64,000 nt of DNA from Mariniphaga sp041687215 (GTDB lineage Bacteria > Bacteroidota > Bacteroidia > Bacteroidales > Prolixibacteraceae), in assembly GCF_041687215.1 (NCBI RefSeq), contig NZ_JAWLCI010000018.1, positions 1 to 64,000 of the forward strand, read 5' to 3'. The notes below the pieces were generated by a model, which did not search any database, was not told the origin of the DNA, and saw only the letters and a program-made list of their open reading frames with translations. Numbering within the stretch: the stretch's first letter is position 1; every line of letters begins with the position of its first letter. Positions 44,810-52,070 of the stretch are shown one piece after another. The translations under genes were made by a program, and so were the position numbers.

Positions 44810-45757
44810 TTAGTCAGTCTGTATTCCAGTTGTTGACGGACGAGCTTGAATAGTTTGAGTCTGAACAGGAGTAGCAGTAATATCAGTCCCTGCATTATTG
44901 GTTATTTCAGTAACGGCATTTTCACCATCGTCTTCAACATCTGACAAGGTAAGTGTAATCGTTTTTTCTGAAAGATTTTCTTCGAATGCAGCATCATCAG
45001 ATGTGCCGTTATTCACATTTACACGGAAATAAACAACTTCTGAACCAGCCCCATTGGCAGGAACTGTAAGATTCGGTTCATCATCCCACTCAGCAAAGGT
45101 TCCTGCTTCTCCAATTTTATATTCCACTGTTACATCAGTATTGATAGTTTCGACAAAGGTTCCAACAAATGACCAGCTTGAATAAAGATCAGATGCCGTC
45201 AGTTTAAACATGAAATTGTCGGTTCCGTAATTGTAAGTAATATCTGCTCCATCAGCAGAAAGTGCAATATCAACCGGACAACGAGTAGGATCATCTGTCA
45301 AAGTAGTACCGTCTGAAGCAAGAGCTTCAAATAATAATGTGAAATTGTTGGTTGGCAAAATTGGAATTGCTTTAATGTTAGTACATAAAGGGTCAACTCC
45401 AACTTCCTGTACTACCAAATAATAATAGTTTGTTGTTGATGCAGTTGGGTTCCATTTTAATTCAATACTATTACCTCCAACAGTTCCAGTGTTATATTCA
45501 ACTCCACCATTTGTTGTAATAACTTCAAAATCACTTGTTAATGCAGTAGGTGTTAAAAGGTTTCCTGGAGTTGTACTAATCCACCACGTGTAAGTACTGG
45601 TTTCACCAGCTTCAGTTGGAGTTTCAAATGTTCCATTTACCCAATACTTGTGTATTGATCCAATCGAAGGTTCAGTTCCGGTATTTGTTTGTGCAAAAAC
45701 CTTTGCACTCATTGCGGTTAAGGCAACCGCGGCCAAAAGAATAAATAGCTTTTTCAT
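44810..45757 (-). CDS. Small exported protein of the T9SS cluster (paralogue 2)
   Basis: The 315-residue protein has a signal peptide ending KVFAQ. An Ig-like domain follows (IGSIHKYWVNG...STYTWWIS...CTNIKAIPI), then a second beta domain beginning NNFTLLFEALASDG. The same pair of domains appears in the 271-residue neighbour and at the N-terminus of the 968-residue protein. It lacks any type IX sorting domain and ends in PSTTGIQTD, a tail that resembles the ends of its two upstream neighbours. No enzymatic motif is visible; it is probably a surface or matrix protein. Confidence 0.85.
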   Translation of the reverse strand: MKKLFILLAAVALTAMSAKVFAQTNTGTEPSIGSIHKYWVNGTFETPTEAGETSTYTWWISTTPGNLLTPTALTSDFEVITTNGGVEYNTGTVGGNSIELKWNPTASTTNYYYLVVQEVGVDPLCTNIKAIPILPTNNFTLLFEALASDGTTLTDDPTRCPVDIALSADGADITYNYGTDNFMFKLTASDLYSSWSFVGTFVETINTDVTVEYKIGEAGTFAEWDDEPNLTVPANGAGSEVVYFRVNVNNGTSDDAAFEENLSEKTITLTLSDVEDDGENAVTEITNNAGTDITATPVQTQTIQARPSTTGIQTD

Positions 45758-45824
45758 GTTTGTAAATTTTAATTGTGAATAAAATAATTTGTTTAAAATG
45801 TTAATTTATAAAGTTTTATAATTC

Positions 45825-46598
45825 CTAATCAGTTGAAATATCTGATGTTTGCGGTATTGGGTTGATGCTTTGTGTGGCTGTCCAGTCATCACTGTCAACA
45901 TCGGGTGTATTGTATGTCAGTTCTTTGGCAGATGTAAAAGTTAAAATCACATCTTCAGCACTGTAAAGTTCTCCGGTTGCATCCATTGTAATGGTAACTG
46001 AACCTGCGCCGGATGTACTCGTCAGATCAGTTAGTGTATATGTTCCACCACTTTCAGAAAGCGTTCCGGAACCGGCTGATACATTGGCAACAGTTGCACC
46101 GCTGGAAGAAATTAAAGTAAAACTAAACTCCCAGTTTGGATTGAAAGCTGCATCGTCGGTTTTCATATCCACTACAAAAGAAACTTCTGTGGTAACATCA
46201 GTTCCTGCATAATTTACCATGCCGTCGGCAGCATTACAGGTGGCAGCAGGCGCAACTGCAGTTACATCGAAGGTGTTTTCAGAAACTGTTATTTCAAGTT
46301 CTTTGATAGTTGCACAATTTGTTGTTCCGTCCAATTCAGTAAATTGCAATTTGTATGAACCTGCTGTTGTCCAGGTTATATTTGCAACAGAATTATCCCC
46401 ATCAATGGTTTGGGAATTAATAATGTAACCCGTAGACTCTACAATACTCCAGGTGAGAGAATTAGATGTACTTTCGGGTTCAACTGTATAGTTATGAGTT
46501 GAACCCACAAAAGGCGTTTCCCCATCCTGTGCCATTACCCCGGAACTTATCAGCAGCAGGGCGGTGGCAGTCATTAAAAATGTAAATACTTTTTTCAT
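45825..46598 (-). CDS. Small exported protein of the T9SS cluster (paralogue 1)
   Basis: From the ATG at 46598 the product has 257 residues with a signal peptide ending GVMAQ; an upstream ATG at 46640 is less likely. Domain 1 (VGSTHNYTVEPES...LTWSIVES...NITWTTAGSYKLQFTE) and domain 2 (FDVTAVAPAATCNAADG...) correspond to the module in the 315- and 968-residue proteins. The C-terminus is PQTSDISTD. The mature protein is acidic and rich in Ser/Thr/Val, as usual for exported beta proteins. No sorting domain is present. Confidence 0.85.
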   Translation of the reverse strand: MKKVFTFLMTATALLLISSGVMAQDGETPFVGSTHNYTVEPESTSNSLTWSIVESTGYIINSQTIDGDNSVANITWTTAGSYKLQFTELDGTTNCATIKELEITVSENTFDVTAVAPAATCNAADGMVNYAGTDVTTEVSFVVDMKTDDAAFNPNWEFSFTLISSSGATVANVSAGSGTLSESGGTYTLTDLTSTSGAGSVTITMDATGELYSAEDVILTFTSAKELTYNTPDVDSDDWTATQSINPIPQTSDISTD

Positions 46599-46642
46599 TG
46601 TTTTGATTTTTTGGTTATTATTTTTTGTACAATTTTTCATTT

Positions 46643-47551
46643 TTAGTCAGGGATTATTTCACCGGTTGCTGGGAACGGATAAATTGTTACTGTAAAATTT
46701 TCCTCGTCCACACATCCACCACCGGCATCGTCATAAATATATAAAGTGATTGAGATTGTTATTTCATCTCCGGGATTCAGTAAACTTCCAGTGCCCCCAG
46801 GTCCGGTAAAATATGCTGCATTTCCGCTAAGGTTTGATCCCGAAATAGCAGGTAAAGTAAGACTGCCGCAGGAATTGATGTCACCGGGATTGGTGATTTG
46901 AGGCGGGTTACATTCATAAATTAATTCCACAATATAAGGAGGAATGATTCCACCGTCCACATTTTCCTCAAGGGAGGTTTCGGTACCAGAATGGCAGTCG
47001 TCCGTATTGGTTTGGGTTAATCCATCGTAATTATCACAAGCAACCAAACCTGTATTTTCGTTAATTGTTCCGAAAATATAAATACTGGCATCGTTTATCA
47101 CAATGTCTCCCTGTTGAGTTGCCCCATCTTTTGTCAGGTTACCCATCACAATAAAATAACTGGAAAGATTCAGGCTAACTTTATTTGTTAAATGAACATT
47201 GCCCTTTACCAAAACGAGCGAATTGACTCCCATCACAAATTCCGACTCATTGTTGCCCTGAAAATTCATTGTCATATCGTTGTTGACTATCAAAGTTCCA
47301 TAAACAATCAATTTTCCAGTAGCATTAATTGTTAAATCATTAACTTCAGCAGTTGTTCCAGCCTGTATTGTTACAATATCATTTATGACAACATTATCTG
47401 TGGCTGTTGGAACAGAACCCGTTCCCCATGTGCCTGGGGAACTCCAATTACCATTGCTGGTTGAAGTAATTTGTGCCTGAAGGGGATTTGAAGAAAAAAA
47501 CATTAAAAACAAAAGCAATAAAAACAGAGCAGGTGCTTTTCTGAAAAACAT
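46643..47551 (-). CDS. Exported beta-helix protein, first gene of the T9SS cluster
   Basis: From the ATG at 47551 (47605 is an alternative) the product has 302 residues with a signal peptide ending PLQAQ. Mature residues start with TSTSNGNWSSPGTWGTGSVP, the opening seen in many Bacteroidota surface proteins, followed by a repetitive beta-helix (INDIVTIQAGTTAEV, IVYGTLIVNNDMT). A C-terminal Ig-like repeat (YFTGPGGTGSLLNPGDEITI...YIYDDAGGGCVDEENFTVTI) resembles adhesin repeats. It ends with PATGEIIPD. The long transcript leader contains a hairpin. Confidence 0.87.
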   Translation of the reverse strand: MFFRKAPALFLLLLFLMFFSSNPLQAQITSTSNGNWSSPGTWGTGSVPTATDNVVINDIVTIQAGTTAEVNDLTINATGKLIVYGTLIVNNDMTMNFQGNNESEFVMGVNSLVLVKGNVHLTNKVSLNLSSYFIVMGNLTKDGATQQGDIVINDASIYIFGTINENTGLVACDNYDGLTQTNTDDCHSGTETSLEENVDGGIIPPYIVELIYECNPPQITNPGDINSCGSLTLPAISGSNLSGNAAYFTGPGGTGSLLNPGDEITISITLYIYDDAGGGCVDEENFTVTIYPFPATGEIIPD

Positions 47552-47635
47552 CCGCTCCTGGAAGCAATTTTTTAATTTCGAACTGGCATGTAAAGGTTCA
47601 GCCATCCACTTTCTTTAAGGTTATAGTTTTCCAGC

Positions 47636-47684
47636 AGCAAAACAGCCGGTCTTCAAACGAAGAGGACGCCCAACTGTTTGCCCG
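47636..47684 (-). promoter_or_regulatory. Candidate structured RNA leader of the T9SS cluster
   Basis: On the minus strand CAAACAG...CTGTTTTG encloses TCTTC-GTTT-GAAGA with conserved-looking GGCGTCC and ACCGG internal bulges. It lies about 85-130 nt upstream of the first gene. The opposite strand ends in a T-rich stretch, so it could instead be a terminator for antisense transcription. No known riboswitch class is recognised. Confidence 0.35.
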
Positions 47685-48100
47685 TTTTTTATTTTTGGTT
47701 TTTAAAAATCAAAAAATTATTCTGCCAAAATCTTCTCTATTTTTTTTGTGTCTTCCGTCCAATATCGGTTTGCAGACTCAAAAACGGGACAAATATAATT
47801 TTTTTCGCCCAATTCGAGATTAACTAAAAAAATTTTTAATAGAATGGGAAACCACATCCCAATAAGGGACAGGCAAAAATTAAAAGAGATGCAAAGGTAC
47901 TAATTGCTGAATAGGGCTGCATGTAGCCGAAAGTGCATAGAATGAAAGCAAATTCTCTTCTATATTGGTGTTAAAAAAACCGGAATAGCATCAAAATAAT
48001 GCTCGTATTTTGTTTAAGAAGGAGTTCAGAAATTAACTTTTCCAGGTGCTTTGTTTATCAATAAAATAACATTTTGATTTACCAACGAGCGAAAGCCAAA
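47685..48100. other. Gene-free spacer between the T9SS cluster and the metalloprotease gene
   Basis: About 415 bp of AT-rich sequence with poly-T tracts. It should include the promoter of the T9SS cluster. No recognisable gene, repeat or terminator was found. Confidence 0.4.
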
Positions 48101-50545
48101 CTACTTCTTAACCATTTTTTGGGTAAACAATTCATTTTTCCCGCAGGATACTTTTAACAAATAAATTCCACTTTTTGCGTCGGACAATTCGATTGATTCC
48201 TGGTTGCCCAATGGAAATACTCCATCTTTTTTATAAATCGTTTTTCCAAAAATATCGATTACCGAAACTTCAACCTGATCGCTGTTTTCAAAGGCCGAAA
48301 AATCAAGAAAAAATTTATTGTCAAACGGGTTGGGAAATGCAAGAATTGATTTTTGGACAATCAAATCGCTGTCGGTAGCCAGGTTTGTTTGAATTTCAAG
48401 ATTATCAATTGCCCATCCCCAGCCATTCAACGATTGGTCTGAGGCAAGCCTGAACCGAAAAAGTACCGTGTCACCTGCGGAGAAATCTGTATTATCGGTA
48501 AGGTGAATTATATTTTTCAAAAACATATTCTGGTTGCCCACGGCCTGTGATTTGTTGTTTACCGTTGAAGTTAAAAATGCCGATTCCCATTTTTCATTTG
48601 CACCGGAATCGTACCCGGGTGAAAAAGGAGACCAGGTAAAACCATCATCTTTACTTCCTTCCACAATTACAAAATCCCAGAATAAATCTTTTGTAAAGTC
48701 AGTGCCTTTTTCGCCGGGTTCTACCAAAACCACTTCATCAAAACGCAATTCGCCACCCTCCTGCAAAATAACCGGGTATTTTAATTGCGCAATCAGGTTG
48801 AATTTTTCGTCTTTCACTGCCGACAAGGGGTAAGGATTGATAGTATGCAATATATTATCTGAAAAACCAACCATTCTTGAAATATTGAAATCGGCAACTG
48901 CAAAATCGGATAAGCCGGTCTCAAAATCAGAAGAATATTCGTTTACCGGTTCAAGTGATTGGAAAAAACTGACCGAATAAAATCCGGCTGATGGTGAATA
49001 TTTTTTATTTCCATTGGCCGATTTATCTTCTGCAACAATCCGGTATTCCAAATTTCCATTTTTAAACTGTTCGTTATTTAGCTGGAGTATTCCTGAATAA
49101 TTTTCTTTTCCTGATAATTTAAGCTCAACAGGAGATTGCAATTCTCCGTTAAATTTATACTCCACTTTAACCGTATTTACCCCGAGATTATCTTTTGCCA
49201 AAGCATGAACTAAAAAATCGACCGAATTTCCGGGAATAATTTTTTGCGGATTATGGGCAATTACTGGTGGAATATAATCGGGGCCAATTTTAAACGTAAG
49301 TTTTTTAACTGGCGCAGAGAATGGGAATGTATAAGTTTTCCCATTTGTTGTTTTGGCTTCAAAATAATAATCAATTTTTCCGGTGGAATATTCAAGAGCA
49401 ATTATTCCCTTAAATTTCCCGGCAGAATCAGCGCGGGTAAGTTCTGCAGAAGTTGAAGTTTCAAAATTATTGGCAGAAGAAATGATTTGAACCGAAAAAT
49501 CTTTGGTTTCATCTCCAGTATAAATTTCAATTTCAACAGGTAGTTCAGCACATGGTTCTTCAAAATCTTTTAAAGGTTCAAATTCGAAAACAGGGGCATT
49601 CCAACCCATTTCATTTAAAATAGACAAAACTTCATTTCCCGGATGATGAATAGCTAACCCTTTGTCTGCAAATGGCATCATTAAACCCCCATCATCTGTT
49701 AAATGATAAATACTGGCTCCTTCATTCCAGTAGGGAGGTGAATAAACTTCTGAAATCCGGGCATTTTTTTCATTTTCGTTTGAAGCTAAAAATCTAAGAT
49801 TGCCCGAAACCAGTGCATTATGCAGTTGAACTGACGGACTTGGAAATAGAACAGAATTGGCCAACTGCTGGTTATCTGTGTTAAAAACATACAAATCGTA
49901 AATGCTGGGCACATGGTTTCCGTTATTCAAAAAACCATTGGTACCATCATCTTTAAAAAATCCTGAAAAACCCAGTCCGTGGGCAATTTCATGCAGAATT
50001 GCAGTAACAAAATCGTAATGTGTTTCAGGAGTATTTCCATCAGTCCCAAAATACCACGGCAAATTCTGATTAAAACTGCAAATAATATCATAATTTCCAG
50101 GATTCATATCTTCACCAGAAAGCTTTTCAGCCAGCGCAACCGGGTAATAAACATTTTTTTGCAGTACTTCCTCAAAATTCATATAAAACGAAGTTGGTCT
50201 GCTTTTGGCCAGAATGTTGGCATCCATCGATTCCATTTTAACCAGAACATTTACGGGAACCGGGCTATAAAAAAGACCCTCCCAAATTTGAAATGCATAG
50301 TTTAGGGCAGAATGTGCATCCTCAGTTAAATTTTCTGAATTTATCTTGAAAACCGCTTTAACAGAACCTGCAGATTTCAACTTTGATTTTTCAGGCGGTC
50401 CGGTAAATTTTTTGTTAATATTGCCTGATGCATAGTTAACAAAGTCATTCGTTAATGTTTTCTTCACTACCTCATTTTTTTGAGCTACGGCGTTGAAAAC
50501 TCCCGAAATTAACCATAGTATTATGAACAGCCTATTCATTTTCAT
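48101..50545 (-). CDS. Zinc metalloprotease with type A T9SS sorting domain
   Basis: The 814-residue protein has a signal peptide ending NAVAQ. The metzincin-like zinc motif HEIAHGLGFSG lies near residue 188 and is the catalytic centre. Two or more Ig/fibronectin-like beta domains and a discoidin-like segment (WGWAIDNLEI) follow. The last ~75 residues are a type A sorting domain (FPNPFDNKFFLDFS...VSVIDIFGKTIY...SGIYLLKVS...QKMVKK), so it leaves the cell through the type IX system. The protease target is unknown. Confidence 0.92.
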   Translation of the reverse strand: MKMNRLFIILWLISGVFNAVAQKNEVVKKTLTNDFVNYASGNINKKFTGPPEKSKLKSAGSVKAVFKINSENLTEDAHSALNYAFQIWEGLFYSPVPVNVLVKMESMDANILAKSRPTSFYMNFEEVLQKNVYYPVALAEKLSGEDMNPGNYDIICSFNQNLPWYFGTDGNTPETHYDFVTAILHEIAHGLGFSGFFKDDGTNGFLNNGNHVPSIYDLYVFNTDNQQLANSVLFPSPSVQLHNALVSGNLRFLASNENEKNARISEVYSPPYWNEGASIYHLTDDGGLMMPFADKGLAIHHPGNEVLSILNEMGWNAPVFEFEPLKDFEEPCAELPVEIEIYTGDETKDFSVQIISSANNFETSTSAELTRADSAGKFKGIIALEYSTGKIDYYFEAKTTNGKTYTFPFSAPVKKLTFKIGPDYIPPVIAHNPQKIIPGNSVDFLVHALAKDNLGVNTVKVEYKFNGELQSPVELKLSGKENYSGILQLNNEQFKNGNLEYRIVAEDKSANGNKKYSPSAGFYSVSFFQSLEPVNEYSSDFETGLSDFAVADFNISRMVGFSDNILHTINPYPLSAVKDEKFNLIAQLKYPVILQEGGELRFDEVVLVEPGEKGTDFTKDLFWDFVIVEGSKDDGFTWSPFSPGYDSGANEKWESAFLTSTVNNKSQAVGNQNMFLKNIIHLTDNTDFSAGDTVLFRFRLASDQSLNGWGWAIDNLEIQTNLATDSDLIVQKSILAFPNPFDNKFFLDFSAFENSDQVEVSVIDIFGKTIYKKDGVFPLGNQESIELSDAKSGIYLLKVSCGKNELFTQKMVKK

Positions 50546-50892
50546 TAACTTTATTAAAGCATGATATTATGCAACTAAGTTAATGGGATCCAAACTGGTA
50601 AATCGATTTTAAAACCTTATTCATGGGTTGAATAAAGCCGTAAAACAGGACTGGAAAAGGACATATTTAAACGTGCAAAAAGGATGACACAAAAAGTAAA
50701 AAATGCTGATTAAAAGGGTAAAAATTACTGATGTCAGAAAATTCAAACCTTCAAATTGGCTTACCCCAAGGGCTATCGACTATTTAACAAAACATTTTTG
50801 AATGAACAGGAATTATTGTACCCGAATACCATTACAGGGGAATTTTAAGAAAATAATGAAAAAAAATTTGAAGGATGCAAATGTCAATTTTA
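50546..50892. other. Gene-free spacer upstream of the metalloprotease
   Basis: AT-rich, with the protease promoter at one end. I see no gene or notable repeat. Confidence 0.4.
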
Positions 50893-50930
50893 AAAAATAA
50901 AGGCCATCAATTTTTAACTGATGACCTTTT
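50893..50930 (-). terminator. Terminator-like hairpin following a tRNA 3' half
   Basis: On the minus strand AAAGGTCATCA-loop-TGATGGCCTTT with one G-U pair is followed by ATTTTTTA. It directly follows the tRNA fragment, as terminators do behind real tRNA genes. Confidence 0.6.
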
Positions 50931-50931
50931 G

Positions 50932-50970
50932 TGGGAACTACTGGATTCGAACCAGTGACCCTCCCGATTG
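50932..50970 (-). pseudogene. tRNA 3' half without its 5' half (possible attachment site)
   Basis: On the minus strand GAGGGTC is followed by a perfect T arm (ACTGG-TTCGAAT-CCAGT) and an acceptor 3' strand AGTTCCCA. The matching 5' acceptor strand GGGAACT and a D arm are absent within 80 bp, and the anticodon stem cannot form. Such 3' halves are typical of sites left by tyrosine-integrase elements. The remaining stretch to 51169 has no gene. Confidence 0.55.
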
Positions 50971-51169
50971 CATCATGGACTGAAAGGTCTGGTGTCCATA
51001 ACCTGGCAGCGTTTAAATGATTTAATACTTAAAAAGCTAAAATAATTAAAGTTGAAATAATTGAAATGAATAATTTCATAGCAGTAAATTTTAATTTTAT
51101 CATTTTTTATGTCTGCATTTCTATGATCAATTTATACTTTCAGCCCGGCAATGGTTCATCATGCATAAA

Positions 51170-51823
51170 TTAATATCCATTACCTATGCCATCTCCACAG
51201 ATACGGCCATGGACATCAGCATGGAGAATTAAAGTACTAAAATCTATCGTCCCATTGTTTATAAATTTGCCTGTTGCGTTTTCAAAAATACCGTTTCCTG
51301 CCAGCACTTCCAGTTTGTTGTTGATTCTGGCAATATTGTTTTTCACGGGCGATTGTACGGCATGATCCCAGGTAACAAATGCCCCGTCATCGCTTTTAAA
51401 AAAATGAAACAGATGATAGAAGACCGCAGAATTTTCTTTTTCATTTGTAGCAGAACGATGTGTGATAAAAGATCCCAACTCTCAGGTGACACCGGCAATT
51501 GTTGTTTCGTTTGGCATAGCCCCCATGAAACCGGTAACCTTAAATTCATCTTCCAGCCATGCCATCGGGTCACCATACTTAGGATGCACATTAAAGGCGC
51601 CGGCATCTTTTAAGACATCTAACAGATCTGTCACTTCAGAAAAATCGAAATAAAAGAAACCTGATAATTGAAAATCATCCTGAAAGCGAACATTCTCACA
51701 ATTCTCAACAGATAAACTCTTGCTTTTAAGCAAAAACATGTCATCTGATACAGCTTCTTCGATTGCAGTGTCACATGCCATAAGAGTGATGGATGCAAAT
51801 ACAAAAAACATTGATTTTTTCAT
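51170..51823 (-). pseudogene. Lipoprotein gene interrupted by one in-frame TGA
   Basis: A lipoprotein signal (lipobox LMAC, Cys about residue 17) opens a frame that runs 113 codons to a TGA at 51482-51484 and then continues in the same frame for 104 more codons to 51170. The second part (ELGSFITHRSATNEKENSAV...) reads as normal protein. Restoring TGG would give GVTWELGS. This points to a nonsense mutation in a 217-residue exported protein of unknown function. The gene has an unusually good Shine-Dalgarno sequence. Confidence 0.75.
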
Positions 51824-51830
51824 AACATTT

Positions 51831-51838
51831 CCTCCTTT
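51831..51838 (-). promoter_or_regulatory. Strong Shine-Dalgarno sequence
   Basis: On the minus strand AAAGGAGG lies 7 nt before the ATG of the interrupted lipoprotein gene. The other gene starts I inspected in the window lack such a site, as is usual in Bacteroidota. Confidence 0.7.
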
Positions 51839-52070
51839 TAATTATCGTAGTACATTTTAATTTTATTGTAAATTCTTCTTTTTGCATCAGACTGTTTGAG
51901 CCGATGACGACAAAACAAATTTATGCTCAAACACCGTTTTTCTGTTTTTCTTAAAAGTTCAAAAAGTTTACTTATTGGTTCATTCTTATTCTGTTACTGA
52001 ATTCTTTTTCGCATTTCGTCTTCACAGGATTTTAATGTTTAAAGTCCATGCGACAAAATTCACTTCCTGT

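Noticed and set aside
50932..51010. Complete tRNA gene
   Set aside because: The 5' acceptor strand, D arm and a closed anticodon stem are missing; only the 3' half is tRNA-like.
51482..51484. Selenocysteine codon
   Set aside because: There is no recognisable SECIS hairpin just downstream, no redox motif around the position, and Trp (TGG) fits the context.
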